The notes: a model not told the origin generated them from the sequence alone. Shown: positions 52,458 through 60,976, counted from the first letter of the stretch. The stretch is DNA of 64,000 nt from Methylobacterium sp. J-090 (GCF_022829345.1 NZ_JAKSXV010000106.1:186001-250000), one strand, 5' to 3'. A program made the numbers and translations.

Positions 52458-53028
52458 CTACGGCCTCGTTCTTCTGGCCGCCGGGCGCGGCACCCGCTTC
52501 GGGGCGAGCCCGAAGCTCCTGAGCGTCCTCGACGGCGAACCCCTGGTGCGCCACGCGGCGCGGGCCGCGCTGGCCTCGCGCCTCGGCCCAGTGGTGGTCG
52601 TGCTCGGCGCCCATGGGCTAGCCGTGCGCGCCGCCCTCGAGGGGCTCGACCTCACCTGCATCGACAATCCGGCCTATGAAGAGGGCCTGTCCACGTCCCT
52701 TCAGGCTGGCCTCGCCGCCCTGCCGCAGGCGGACGCGATCCTCGTTCTGCTCGCCGACATGCCGCGCATCGCGGCCCATCACATCATCACCCTGGCGGAG
52801 GCTTTTCGCGGGGGCGATCCGGCGGCGATCGTGCCCGTCCATGCCGGCCAGCGCGGCAATCCGGTGCTGCTCAACCGGCGACGCCTCGCGGCCGATCTCG
52901 CGACCCTGACCGGCGATCAGGGGGCGGGTCGCCTCCTCGCGCGGCGCACCGACATCCGGGAACTCGCCATGGACGCGGCCGTGATTCAGGATGTCGACAC
53001 CCCCGAAGCCCTCGCCGGCCTCGTCTGA
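52447..53028 (+). CDS. MobA/MocA-like nucleotidyltransferase
   Basis: Molybdenum-cofactor nucleotidyltransferase, probably cytidylyltransferase (MocA) given the XdhC partners. 193 residues. N-terminal nucleotide-binding signature LLAAGRGTRFGASPKLL (about 8-24), LLADMPRI metal-binding loop and QRGNPVLLNRR. ATG 52447 overlaps the previous gene by 11 bp. Together with the preceding genes it forms a dedicated maturation unit for a xanthine-dehydrogenase or CO-dehydrogenase-family enzyme located elsewhere. Confidence 0.87.
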   Translation: MTVDYGLVLLAAGRGTRFGASPKLLSVLDGEPLVRHAARAALASRLGPVVVVLGAHGLAVRAALEGLDLTCIDNPAYEEGLSTSLQAGLAALPQADAILVLLADMPRIAAHHIITLAEAFRGGDPAAIVPVHAGQRGNPVLLNRRRLAADLATLTGDQGAGRLLARRTDIRELAMDAAVIQDVDTPEALAGLV

Positions 53029-53032
53029 CCCG

Positions 53033-53200
53033 TCAGGATTCCGATCCCGGCCGGGAGCGCTTGGCCTCGGCCCGGCAGCGATCGGAGCAGTAGCGCACCT
53101 CGTCCCACACCCGCTCCCACTTCTTGCGCCACGCAAACGGCTTCCGGCAGGTCGCGCAGATCTTGGTGGGCAGGTCGGCCTTCTTGCGCATCCGTGCCAT
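53033..53200 (-). CDS. DUF2256 small zinc-binding-type protein
   Basis: 55 residues read from ATG 53200, missed by length cut-offs. Sequence shows the family pattern: Lys-rich start, [16 protein letters not shown] (two Cys), then RYCSDRCR (two Cys), a 4-Cys zinc-ribbon-like arrangement. Basic and Arg/Lys-rich, so it may bind nucleic acid. Convergent with the MobA-like gene, 4 bp gap. Function unknown. Confidence 0.85.
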   Translation of the reverse strand: MARMRKKADLPTKICATCRKPFAWRKKWERVWDEVRYCSDRCRAEAKRSRPGSES

Positions 53201-53302
53201 CGGGAAGGGTCCTGCGTGGTCCGTGTCCGTTGCAGAGGAGCCGTTGGTCCGGCCCTACGTCGTGATGGTCCGGAGCACGGGGTGGGAAGATACGCCCGCC
53301 TG

Positions 53303-54169
53303 TTACCGGCCGAGATGGCCGACCTCCGTCATCGCTACCGGGCTCCACCGGCTCAGCTGGATGTAGCCGTCGCGGGCCGCGACGACGACGTGTCGGCGGT
53401 AGCGGTGGACCACCGTGCCGGGGGTGTGGCGGTGGGGTTCGCGCCAGCCCTCCGCCGCCGCCACGTAGACGCGGTTGTCGCCGAGCCGCGCGATGGTCTC
53501 GATGGTCCCGAACGCGCGCACCCGCCGCAGGATCGCCGCCACATCGCTTCGAAAGTCGAGGGTGCGGTCGGCGTCGGTAACCCGGGGCCAGTACGAGCCC
53601 TCGCCCTGGGGTTCGGCCTCGCGCCAGCGGGCCGGCAGGTCGCGGGCGATGGGGCCGGCGGCGAGGCGGCGTGCCGCGATCTGGCACTTGGAGAGCAGAC
53701 TCTCATGGGTCTCGTCCCCCGACAGGGCGAAGCGCTCCTGCGCGAGGATGTCGCCCGTATCGAAACCTTCCTCGCCGAGCACGTGGGCGGTGACGCCCCA
53801 TTCCGTGTGGGCATCAGCCACAGCCTTGAACAAGGGATAGGGGCCGCGTCCCATGGGCAGGGGGGAGGGGTGAAAATTGATGCCATAGGCCGCCAGCCCG
53901 TGCCAGCCCCGGATCAGCCAAGGATAGCCCGCCACCACCAGGGCCCAGTCACGGCCATGGGTTTGGGCCACGGCCTCCATGTCGGACGCCTTGATCCGCG
54001 AGAGCTGCATCGGCAACCGGTGTCGGCGTGCCTGGGCCACCACGACCTCGTTGTGGTCGTAGATCCCGTCACAGGGACGGGTGAACAGCTTGATGGGGGT
54101 CCAACCCGCCTCGACGAGGCTTTCGAACACGCCCCCGAGGAAATCGATGCCGGCAAAGGCGAACTTCAT
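53303..54169 (-). CDS. Formyltransferase-family protein
   Basis: 288 residues from ATG 54169. Shows the folate-dependent formyltransferase core: FAGIDFLGGVFESLVEAG at the start, the catalytic NFHPSPLPMGRGPYPL (Asn/His) and the EGFDTGDILAQE segment with the catalytic Asp. The C-terminal part (RVTDADRTLDFRSDVAAILRRVRAFG) is the methionyl-tRNA-formyltransferase-like tail. Too divergent to call Fmt; more likely a sugar- or amino-metabolite formyltransferase. Triad residues appear present. Confidence 0.8.
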   Translation of the reverse strand: MKFAFAGIDFLGGVFESLVEAGWTPIKLFTRPCDGIYDHNEVVVAQARRHRLPMQLSRIKASDMEAVAQTHGRDWALVVAGYPWLIRGWHGLAAYGINFHPSPLPMGRGPYPLFKAVADAHTEWGVTAHVLGEEGFDTGDILAQERFALSGDETHESLLSKCQIAARRLAAGPIARDLPARWREAEPQGEGSYWPRVTDADRTLDFRSDVAAILRRVRAFGTIETIARLGDNRVYVAAAEGWREPHRHTPGTVVHRYRRHVVVAARDGYIQLSRWSPVAMTEVGHLGR

Positions 54170-54285
54170 GGGCCTGTCTCGCTCGGGGGGCTGCGACGCC
54201 ACGGATGGGGCGATCCGGGTGGAGGGCGCTCCACGTTGCCCCCGCGCGCCTTACCTAATCCTTCGCGAACGGAATGGGAGCAGGC

Positions 54286-55020
54286 ATGAAGCGGGTCATC
54301 CTCTACGGCGGTACGGGCGGCATCGGCCGGGCGACGGCGGACGCCCTTCGCCGGCGCGGCTACCCCCTGCATCTAGTGGCCCGCGATACCGGCCGACTCG
54401 CGGCGGCGGCGTTGGAACTCGGGGACACCACCGTCACCGCCGGTGACGTCAACGACCCGGCTTTCTTCGCCCGGGCGACGGAGGAAGCCGGCCCTGACCT
54501 CGCAGGCCTCGTCTACGCGGTCGGCACCATCAATCTGCGGCCCCTGGCCAAGCTGACGGCGCAGGATGCCGAGACGGATTTCCGCATCAACGCACTCGGT
54601 GCGTTCCTCGCCATCCAGGCGGCCGCCCCCATCCTCAAGGCCGGTGCCGGCGAGGCTGGGGCGGGTGTCGTGCTGTTCTCGACGGTGGCGGTGGCGCAGG
54701 GGTTCCCCGCGCACGCCTCCGTCGCCATGGCCAAGGGCGCGGTGGAGGGACTCGCCCTGTCGCTCGCCGCCGAACTGAGCCCGCAGATCCGCGTCAACGT
54801 GGTGGCGCCGTCGCTCACCCGCACGCCGCTCTCGGCCGCGATCACGGCGAGCGCCACCCTCGCTTCGGGGATCGCCGCGATGCACGCGATGCAGCGCCTC
54901 GGCACCCCCGAAGATATCGCCGGTCTGGCAAGCTTCCTCGTCTCGGAGGAGGCGGCCTGGATCACCGGTCAGGTCATCGGTGTCGATGGCGGCCGGTCCG
55001 CCCTGCGCACCAAGGGTTGA
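54286..55020 (+). CDS. SDR-family protein lacking the usual catalytic tyrosine
   Basis: 244 residues from ATG 54286 (GGGAG five bases upstream; ATG 54274 is the alternative). Rossmann fold with YGGTGGIGRATAD at the N-terminus and a Ser at 132. At the Tyr-x3-Lys position Lys150 is kept but Tyr is Val146 (ASVAMAKG). PSLTRTPLS and the C-terminal GQVIGVDGG are normal. A related SDR group also has a shifted or missing Tyr, so it may be active by another means or act as a binding protein. Confidence 0.85.
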   Translation: MKRVILYGGTGGIGRATADALRRRGYPLHLVARDTGRLAAAALELGDTTVTAGDVNDPAFFARATEEAGPDLAGLVYAVGTINLRPLAKLTAQDAETDFRINALGAFLAIQAAAPILKAGAGEAGAGVVLFSTVAVAQGFPAHASVAMAKGAVEGLALSLAAELSPQIRVNVVAPSLTRTPLSAAITASATLASGIAAMHAMQRLGTPEDIAGLASFLVSEEAAWITGQVIGVDGGRSALRTKG

Positions 55021-55029
55021 AGCGCGACC

Positions 55030-55767
55030 TCACCAGGGCGTCCATACGGTGAGGCTCACGTAGGGGCTTGCCGGCCCCTGCGGCTCGCATTGGAGGCCGG
55101 CCGAGGCCCGCAGGCTGAAGCGCCCGATGGCGAAATCCGTCGCATGAATGCCGAAATTCCATTTCCGGTAGCCGGTGTGATCGGCATAGAGGGCAAACTC
55201 AGGGCCGAGATAAGGATTCCAGCCCGGCCACGACTCCATCCGCCAGCCCCACGAAAGCCGGCCCCAGGCTGCGGTCCGGGATGAATCGAGAATCGCCGTG
55301 GCGGTGAGGAGCGTCGCCTCGCTTGGGCGTGCCCAAACCTCGCCGTGCAACCGCGCCCCGAGGCGGGCCGGCTCCAGGCGGGTCACGCCACCCGCCGTCA
55401 GGGCCTCGACCGAACCCTCGATCCCGCCGTAGGCGGCGATCACCCCCCAATCGTGAAACCATTGATAGCCGACGACCGCTGCACCTGTGGCGGTCTCGCG
55501 CCGGCCCGCCCCCTCCCGCCGTGTGCCGGCTCCGAAGCTCGCGAGGGCGACGAAGCCCTCGCGATCGATCCGGTCGAGTGCGAGCTTCGCGCCGGCGCTG
55601 ACGAAGGTCGAGGGACCGGCCTCGAGGCTGCCGAACAGCAGGAGGGACGCCGAGTTGTCCTGGGCCTGCGCGGCGCCGAGTCCGAAGAGCAGGCGTGCCA
55701 ATCCGGTGACCACCGCCTGCGCCGCCCACCCGCGCCATCGACCCGTCGTCCGCCTCGGCCTCGTCAC
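55030..55767 (-). CDS. bcsS: Cellulose biosynthesis protein BcsS
   Basis: Outer-membrane-type beta-barrel-like protein associated with alphaproteobacterial cellulose synthesis. 245 residues from GTG 55767, which has GGGGA nine bases upstream; TTG 55785 is open but unsupported. A signal peptide (VVTGLARLLFGLGAAQAQ) precedes repeated amphipathic strands ending VSLTVWTPW with a C-terminal aromatic. No bcsA/bcsB genes are in the window. Confidence 0.75.
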   Translation of the reverse strand: MTRPRRTTGRWRGWAAQAVVTGLARLLFGLGAAQAQDNSASLLLFGSLEAGPSTFVSAGAKLALDRIDREGFVALASFGAGTRREGAGRRETATGAAVVGYQWFHDWGVIAAYGGIEGSVEALTAGGVTRLEPARLGARLHGEVWARPSEATLLTATAILDSSRTAAWGRLSWGWRMESWPGWNPYLGPEFALYADHTGYRKWNFGIHATDFAIGRFSLRASAGLQCEPQGPASPYVSLTVWTPW

Positions 55768-55835
55768 ATGCCGCAATCCCCACAACGTGTATAGGAAGTA
55801 TAAATAAAATCAAAAATTGTGCGAGTCTTGAGTTG

Positions 55836-55872
55836 GATAACCCAGGCTTGTTATCTCGGTTCAATCGAGAAC
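55836..55872. promoter_or_regulatory. Two dyads in an AT-rich divergent region
   Basis: GATAAC-N8-GTTATC (55836-55855) and GTTC-N6-GAAC (55859-55872) lie side by side in the 289-bp gap between divergent bcsS and exoD-like genes. The stretch 55790-55930 is markedly AT-rich for this genome, typical of a promoter region with bound regulators. Regulator unknown. No gene seen in the gap. Confidence 0.4.
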
Positions 55873-56056
55873 GATCGAAAAAGCACGGAATATTACTTGA
55901 AGTCATTTGAAGACCGACTGTTCAACCTATGATCGGTTTTGTGAAGCTATGCGTGCTGACGCACACGCACCGAACCGCTCCCCATCGGTCCGCTTGGCGC
56001 GGGTGCCCGACTAGGCTACAGCCCGCGACAGGACCGTCGCCAATGGCCGAGCTTTC

Positions 56057-56659
56057 TTGTCTCCAGGTGCCCGAACTTCCGAAGTGCTGACCGTCCTCTC
56101 CGAACAGGAGAGCGAGCGGCTGACCGTCGGCGATATCGTCGCGGTGCTGAAGGACCGTGCCTTCGCCCTGCTCATCGTCATCCTCGGCCTGCCCAACTGC
56201 CTGCCGATGCCGCCGCCGATCCCCCTGGTCTGCGGGTTGCTGCTCCTCCTCGTGGCGGTGCAGATCACGGCCGGCATGTCCTCGCCATGGCTGCCACGCG
56301 CGCTTCTGCGTCGCTCGGTGGCCCGCAAGGATGTCGAGCGGGCCGCCAACCGGGCCGTTCCCCTGCTGCGGCGCCTCGAACACTGGTCGCGTCCGCGCAT
56401 GAGCCTGTTCGAGACCGGCCTCGGCCTGCGCGGCGTCGGCCTGATCCTGCTCACCCTGTCCCTGGCACTCATCGTCGCGGCCCCCATCGTCGGGCAGATT
56501 CCCCTCGGCCTCGCCATCTGCCTCGTGGGTCTCGGCCTCGTGGAGCGCGACGGCGTCGTCGTGCTGTTCGGTCTCGCCGTCGGGGCCCTGGGCGTGCTGC
56601 TCAACGCCGGCTTCGTCTACGCCCTGGTGTCCGGCATCATGAGCCTGTTCAACCTGTAG
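56057..56659 (+). CDS. ExoD family exopolysaccharide synthesis protein
   Basis: Inner-membrane protein of the ExoD family, which affects exopolysaccharide production and alkaline tolerance in rhizobia. 200 residues with four or five hydrophobic segments (about 34-75 and 125-198) and the family stretch LKDRAFALLIVILGLPNCLPMPPPIP. Start uncertain: TTG 56057 is the first codon of the frame; GTG 56084 would give a shorter protein. Divergent from bcsS. Confidence 0.8.
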   Translation: MSPGARTSEVLTVLSEQESERLTVGDIVAVLKDRAFALLIVILGLPNCLPMPPPIPLVCGLLLLLVAVQITAGMSSPWLPRALLRRSVARKDVERAANRAVPLLRRLEHWSRPRMSLFETGLGLRGVGLILLTLSLALIVAAPIVGQIPLGLAICLVGLGLVERDGVVVLFGLAVGALGVLLNAGFVYALVSGIMSLFNL

Positions 56660-56690
56660 AAGGGCGGTCGCGGAAAGGCGCCGCCCGGCG

Positions 56691-57569
56691 CTATCCTTCG
56701 AGGTGGCGCGCCCGGACGAAGCGGCGGATCAGGCCCCCGCGTGGGCCGATGACGAGTGAGATCACGTAGAAGGCCCCGGCGGCCAGCACGATGGCCGGGC
56801 CCGTGGGCAGGTCGGCCCGGTACGATACGGTCAGCCCCGCCACACTCGCGCCCATGGCGCACACCACCGAGACCGGGATCATGCCGCCGAGGTCGGCCGC
56901 CCAGAACCGTGCGGTGATGGCCGGGAGCAGCATCAGGCCCACCGCCAGGAGGGTACCCAGCGCCTGGAAGCCGCCCACGAGGTTGAGCACCACGAGTCCC
57001 AGGAAGGCGTAGTGGACCGGCCCGCCCGCCCGGCTCACCGTGCGCAGGAACAGCGGGTCGACGCATTCCATCACCAGGGGGCGGTAGAGGGCGGCGAGCC
57101 CGAACAGAGTGACGGTCGCGATGCCGCCCAGCAGCAGCAGGGCCGGGTCGTCCAGGGCCAGAACGGTGCCGAACAGGATGTGCAGGAGATCGATCTGCGA
57201 TCCGCGCAGGGAAATGAGCACCACGCCGGCGGCGAGTGAGATGAGATAGAACGCGGCGAGACTCGCATCCTCCTTGATGAGGGTGGAGCGGGTGACGGCC
57301 CCGGCCAGGAGCGCCACGGCGAGGCCGGCCGCGAGGCCGCCGAGGGTCATGGCCGGCAGGGACAGGCCCGCCACGAGAAATCCGATGGCCGCCCCCGGCA
57401 GGACGGCGTGGCTCATGGCGTCGCTCATCAGGCTCATGCGGCGCAGCATCAGGAACACACCCACGGGCGGAGCCGACAGGGACAGGGCGAGGCAGCCGAC
57501 GAGGGCGCGTCGCATGAAGCCGAATTCGAGGAATGGGCCGAACAGCCAGTCGATCAGGGTGTCGATCAC
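56691..57569 (-). CDS. znuB: Zinc ABC transporter permease ZnuB
   Basis: Inner-membrane permease for high-affinity zinc uptake, ABC-3 family. 292 residues from GTG 57569, eight or nine membrane spans. Characteristic MSDAMSHAVLPGAAIGF (about 49-65) lies after the third span. The long frame beyond 57569 is a znuC shadow. GTG overlaps the znuC stop as GTGA, indicating translational coupling. A manganese/iron ABC-3 permease is the alternative, made unlikely by the adjacent Zur. Confidence 0.9.
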   Translation of the reverse strand: MIDTLIDWLFGPFLEFGFMRRALVGCLALSLSAPPVGVFLMLRRMSLMSDAMSHAVLPGAAIGFLVAGLSLPAMTLGGLAAGLAVALLAGAVTRSTLIKEDASLAAFYLISLAAGVVLISLRGSQIDLLHILFGTVLALDDPALLLLGGIATVTLFGLAALYRPLVMECVDPLFLRTVSRAGGPVHYAFLGLVVLNLVGGFQALGTLLAVGLMLLPAITARFWAADLGGMIPVSVVCAMGASVAGLTVSYRADLPTGPAIVLAAGAFYVISLVIGPRGGLIRRFVRARHLEG

Positions 57570-58408
57570 GGAGCGTCCCGGTGGCCGTGGTCCTGGGCGT
57601 GCCCGTGCGTGGTGTGATCGTGGGCAGGCCCGTGAGAATGCGCGTGCGATGGGGCGTGGCCGTCGCCCGCCCGGCCGCAGATCGCCGCGTCCTCGTCCCA
57701 GGCCTCCGACAGGGTCTGAGCACGGGCGAGATTGTGCGGAGTCAGGACCCGATCCGTCGGACCCCAGGCCACCGGCTCGCGGGCGAGCAGCAGGGTCTGG
57801 GGGAAATGGGCGCGGACCTGGGCGAGGTCGTGCAGGGCGGCGACGATGGTGCGGCCCTGGCCGTGCCACGCGCCGATGAGGCGCAGGAGGTCGGCACTGG
57901 TGCGTCCGTCGACGCCGGTGAACGGTTCGTCGAGGAGGATGACGCGGGCATCCTGGACGATGAGGCGGGCGAACAGGGCGCGCTGGAACTGTCCGCCCGA
58001 CAGGGTGCCGATGGGCCGGTCCTCGAAGCCGACGAGCCCGACGGCGGCGAGGGCCTCGGTCAGCCGATCGCGATAGGGCGCCGCCCGGCGCCACGGACCG
58101 ATATGGCGCCACAGGCCCATGGCCACGAGATCGAGGACCCGCAGGGGAAAGCCCCGGTCGATCTCCGCCGATTGCGGCAGGTACGCGATGGCGCCGGCGA
58201 GGTCCGGACGGGCGATCCAGCCGTCGAGGCACGGCACCTCGCCGATGATCCCCTTCAGGAGCGTCGATTTGCCGGCGCCGTTGGGACCGACGAGGGCCAG
58301 CAGCGCGCCGGGCTGGATGGTGCCGTCGAGATGGTGAACCGCCGGGTGACGGTCGTAGCCCAGGGTCAGGCCGTGGAGCGCGATGGCGCCCGTCGCGGGC
58401 GCGCTCAT
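57566..58408 (-). CDS. znuC: Zinc ABC transporter ATP-binding protein ZnuC
   Basis: ATPase of the zinc importer. 280 residues from ATG 58408. Walker A GPNGAGKST 41-49, Q-loop in AYLPQSAEI, signature LSGGQFQR 136-143, Walker B VILLDEPF near 157-163, switch His in ALHDL. The last 33 residues are a His/Asp-rich tail (HAHSHGPAHDH type), probably a cytoplasmic zinc buffer or sensor. The ATG overlaps the stop of a 40-codon upstream frame (ATGA). No znuA is in the window. Confidence 0.92.
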   Translation of the reverse strand: MSAPATGAIALHGLTLGYDRHPAVHHLDGTIQPGALLALVGPNGAGKSTLLKGIIGEVPCLDGWIARPDLAGAIAYLPQSAEIDRGFPLRVLDLVAMGLWRHIGPWRRAAPYRDRLTEALAAVGLVGFEDRPIGTLSGGQFQRALFARLIVQDARVILLDEPFTGVDGRTSADLLRLIGAWHGQGRTIVAALHDLAQVRAHFPQTLLLAREPVAWGPTDRVLTPHNLARAQTLSEAWDEDAAICGRAGDGHAPSHAHSHGPAHDHTTHGHAQDHGHRDAP

Positions 58409-58527
58409 CCGATGGCCCACAGGATGGCGCCCCAGAGCAGCGTGGCCAGTCCGGCGGCCACAGCGAAGCGGAGATGCGCCCCCGCCTGGAACAGCGAGCG
58501 GCGTGGCGGAAGACTGGGACGGGTCAC
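58405..58527 (-). CDS. 40-residue membrane protein coupled to znuC
   Basis: Missed by length cut-offs. From GTG 58527 the product starts MTRPSLPPRRSLFQAG and ends with one hydrophobic span (about residues 20-39, AVAAGLATLLWGAILWAIG) and a TGA that overlaps the znuC ATG as ATGA. It sits first after the zur-znu divergent promoter. The same DNA is open in the znuC frame, but that extension lacks family similarity. No clear ribosome-binding site; TTG 58539 is an alternative start. Confidence 0.55.
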   Translation of the reverse strand: MTRPSLPPRRSLFQAGAHLRFAVAAGLATLLWGAILWAIG

Positions 58528-58575
58528 GGGAAGGGTCAATCGGACCGAACGGGCGCATCGGCTTACGTTGCGCGC

Positions 58576-58593
58576 TGATACACTGTAACATCA
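58576..58593. promoter_or_regulatory. Candidate Zur operator between zur and znu
   Basis: TGATACACTGTAACATCA, an imperfect palindrome (TGAT...ATCA, with further partial symmetry), in the divergent gap between zur (58700) and the znu unit (58527). Resembles the general form of alphaproteobacterial Zur boxes (a dyad around GTTATA/TGTAAC), but it is not exact. Position supports control of both promoters. Confidence 0.4.
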
Positions 58594-58604
58594 TGCGAAT
58601 TCAA

Positions 58605-58625
58605 CGGGCCGGGGCGACCGGCCCG
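58605..58625. other. 8-bp perfect hairpin upstream of zur
   Basis: CGGGCCGG (58605-58612), loop GGCGA, CCGGCCCG (58618-58625). Falls in the probable zur 5' leader. No U-run, so structural rather than a terminator. Confidence 0.4.
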
Positions 58626-58699
58626 GAGCACGATGCGGAAAAGGGAAACCAGTTTTCCGAGACCATCATGCTCCAGCGTTTTACAGGGACCGGGAGCCC

Positions 58700-59200
58700 A
58701 TGCACGACCACGCGGGCACGCACGCCGAGGCGGGATGTCATGGCCATCACAGGCCAGAGGAGGCCCTGGCGCGGGCCGAGGCCGTGTGTCGGGCGCGCGA
58801 CCTCCAGTTCACCCGCCTGCGCCGGGATGTCCTCGAGGTGGTGGCGTCGCAGGCGCGACCCCTGGGCGCCTACGACATCGCCGAGCGCCTGAGCGGGCCT
58901 GGCAAGCGGGTGGCGGCGGTCTCGGTCTATCGCGCCCTCGACTTCCTCACGGAGAACGGCCTCGTCCACCGCATCGCCAGCCGTAACGCCTTCGTGTCCT
59001 GCGGGCATACGCACACGGACGGCGCCGGTCTCGTCTTCCTGATCTGCCGCAATTGCGGCTCCATCGACGAGACCACGTCGCCCGAGATCGAGGATCAGCT
59101 CGGACGCACCCTGGCCAAGGCGGGCTTCAAGCCGTCGAGCCGCATCCTCGAGGTCGAGGGCGAGTGCGGCGCCTGCCTCGGCAGACCCGCCGAGGACTGA
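58700..59200 (+). CDS. zur: Zinc-uptake regulator Zur (Fur family)
   Basis: Zinc-dependent repressor of znu genes. 166 residues: His/Cys-rich N-terminus (first 17 residues contain six His and one Cys), winged helix with the recognition segment KRVAAVSVYRALDFL (69-83), then dimerisation domain. Metal ligands: Cys101, His103, His105 (CGHTHTDG); Cys116-x2-Cys119 and Cys156-x2-Cys159 form the structural zinc site. Divergent from the znu unit, the typical regulatory arrangement; Zur is favoured over Fur by that context. Confidence 0.92.
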   Translation: MHDHAGTHAEAGCHGHHRPEEALARAEAVCRARDLQFTRLRRDVLEVVASQARPLGAYDIAERLSGPGKRVAAVSVYRALDFLTENGLVHRIASRNAFVSCGHTHTDGAGLVFLICRNCGSIDETTSPEIEDQLGRTLAKAGFKPSSRILEVEGECGACLGRPAED

Positions 59201-59243
59201 GACCGAGCGGCACCGACCCCGGCCGGGGACCGATCGCCGCCGC

Positions 59244-60761
59244 TCAGAACGCGTTGTTGTAGGCGCGCGGCGAGATCACCGTCTGGACCATGATCCTGAG
59301 GTCGAGCCAGATCGACCAGTTATCGATGTAGTAGAGGTCGTGGGCGACGCGGCGCTCCATGTCGAGGTCGGTCAGGGTCTCGCCGCGCAGGCCGTTCACC
59401 TGCGCCCAGCCGGTGATGCCCGGCATCACGTTGTGGCGGCGGGCGTAGTGGGCGATGCGCCGCTCGAAGCTGCGGTCGTGGGCCAGCGCATGGGGGCGCG
59501 GGCCAACCAGCGCCATCTCGCCGCGCAGGACGTTGATGAGCTGGGGCAACTCATCGATGTTGGAGCGGCGCAGCACCGCGCCGATGCGGGTAATGCGCGT
59601 ATCGTTGCGCGAGGCCTGGCGGAAGACCGCATCACCCTCCGTCTTCATGCTGCGGAACTTGTAGACGCCGAACGGCTGCTGATTGAAGCCGTAGCGCCGC
59701 TGGCGGAAGAACACCGGGCCGGGGCTGTCGAACTTGATCAGCACCGCGACGGCGACGAAGAGCGGGGCCAGCATCACGAGCGCGGTGGCCGCCAGGGTGA
59801 GGTCGACCGCCCGCTTGAGCAGGATCTCGCCGGCCTGGAGGGGCCGGCGCCCGATGCTGAGACCCGACAGGCGGCCGACGCGGCCGACCTTGATGTCGGG
59901 GAAGCGATCCATCACCGAGCCGGGACGCAGGTGCAGGGCGGCGGGGACGCGCAGGAACGCGTCGATGCAGCGCTCGATGTCGTCGGCCTCGGACCACGGT
60001 ACTAGGATGAAGACATCGTCCGGGCGCAGGAACCGCACCACCGACACGGCGAGATCGAGATCCTCGGCCATCTGGGTGTGCCGGGCGAGGCCGTCGGACC
60101 CGCCGTCGATCCGGCGCAGGTAGCTCGTGCCGATGACGCGAAGCCCCAAGGCTTCCGTATCGTTGTGGGCGTAGAACCGGGCGATATCCTCTTCGAACCC
60201 GACGAGATGAATGCGGTTGATGGAGGCCGAGCCCGGTGTGATCGCCCGGCGGACCAGCCAGATCATGCTTGCGCGCACGATCAGCATCATCGGCAGGCCG
60301 GCGAGAAAGAAGCCGAGGGATACGATGCGCGAGAAATCGTTGGTGGTCTTGGTCACGAAGCCGAGGATCAGCACCACCGCCCAGGCCGAGACCCAGAGGG
60401 TCGCCGTGCGCCGCAGGTGCGGTCCGTAGGAAAGGGAGGTCTCGATGCTGTATTCCTCCCGCGCCAGGTTGGTGAGCAGCACCATCATCGCCACGAGACC
60501 GGCGATCTGCAGTCCGCCGCTCACGCCACTCGGCGGGAATTCGCCGAGCACGCCGAAGGAATAGATCACGTCCACCGCGTAGGCCGTGCCGACGATGGTC
60601 AGCAGATCGGCGGCGGCCACGGCGGTGGAGATTCCGAGGCGGAAGGCGGCGCGACGGCGCCGCGGCAGGAGCGCGGCCCAGACATCGCGGCGAGCCGCGG
60701 CGTTGATCGGCACGCCGGGGTAGATCTTATGAATCGGTTCCTGAAACATCTGGAGCGCCAT
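59244..60761 (-). CDS. Undecaprenyl-phosphate sugar phosphotransferase (WcaJ/ExoY type)
   Basis: Initiates exopolysaccharide repeat-unit assembly by moving a sugar-1-phosphate, usually glucose, onto undecaprenyl phosphate. 505 residues: four N-terminal membrane helices (about 40-160), a CoA-binding-like middle domain, a fifth helix, and the C-terminal bacterial sugar-transferase domain (about 310-505) with KRAVDLTLAATALV, GFNQQPFGVYKFRSMKTEGD and the RRSNIDELPQL and VGPRP motifs. ATG 60761 is preferred; ATG 60749 is close behind. Fits the ExoD/BcsS/glycosyltransferase theme of the window. Confidence 0.92.
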   Translation of the reverse strand: MALQMFQEPIHKIYPGVPINAAARRDVWAALLPRRRRAAFRLGISTAVAAADLLTIVGTAYAVDVIYSFGVLGEFPPSGVSGGLQIAGLVAMMVLLTNLAREEYSIETSLSYGPHLRRTATLWVSAWAVVLILGFVTKTTNDFSRIVSLGFFLAGLPMMLIVRASMIWLVRRAITPGSASINRIHLVGFEEDIARFYAHNDTEALGLRVIGTSYLRRIDGGSDGLARHTQMAEDLDLAVSVVRFLRPDDVFILVPWSEADDIERCIDAFLRVPAALHLRPGSVMDRFPDIKVGRVGRLSGLSIGRRPLQAGEILLKRAVDLTLAATALVMLAPLFVAVAVLIKFDSPGPVFFRQRRYGFNQQPFGVYKFRSMKTEGDAVFRQASRNDTRITRIGAVLRRSNIDELPQLINVLRGEMALVGPRPHALAHDRSFERRIAHYARRHNVMPGITGWAQVNGLRGETLTDLDMERRVAHDLYYIDNWSIWLDLRIMVQTVISPRAYNNAF

Positions 60762-60933
60762 GTCCCGTCGTGGGGCGGAAAGTGTCTCAAATCGAGCCAG
60801 TTTGCCGCTCGATCCCAGTTTCATGAGATCAGGGCGCAATCTTCGGACCTTCACACCCGCACCGGGGCGGATCATGCGTGCGACCCTGCTGGATTAACCA
60901 TCACATCGGCCGGTCGCAATCATCCCGGGACTT

Positions 60934-60976
60934 ATCCACGGGCAAGTCTTATCCACGAGCAAGTCTTGTCCACGGG
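60934..60976 (+). repeat. Three DnaA-box-like nonamers at 17-bp spacing
   Basis: TTATCCACG (60934-60942), TTATCCACG (60951-60959) and TTGTCCACG (60968-60976) begin exactly 17 bp apart inside a tandem unit AAGTCTTRTCCACGRGC. Two differ from the DnaA-box consensus TTATCCACA only in the last base. A fourth unit (TTGATCGTA at 60985) is degenerate. Located in the 394-bp divergent gap 60762-61155 between the sugar transferase and fsr genes; no gene is seen there. Confidence 0.65.
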
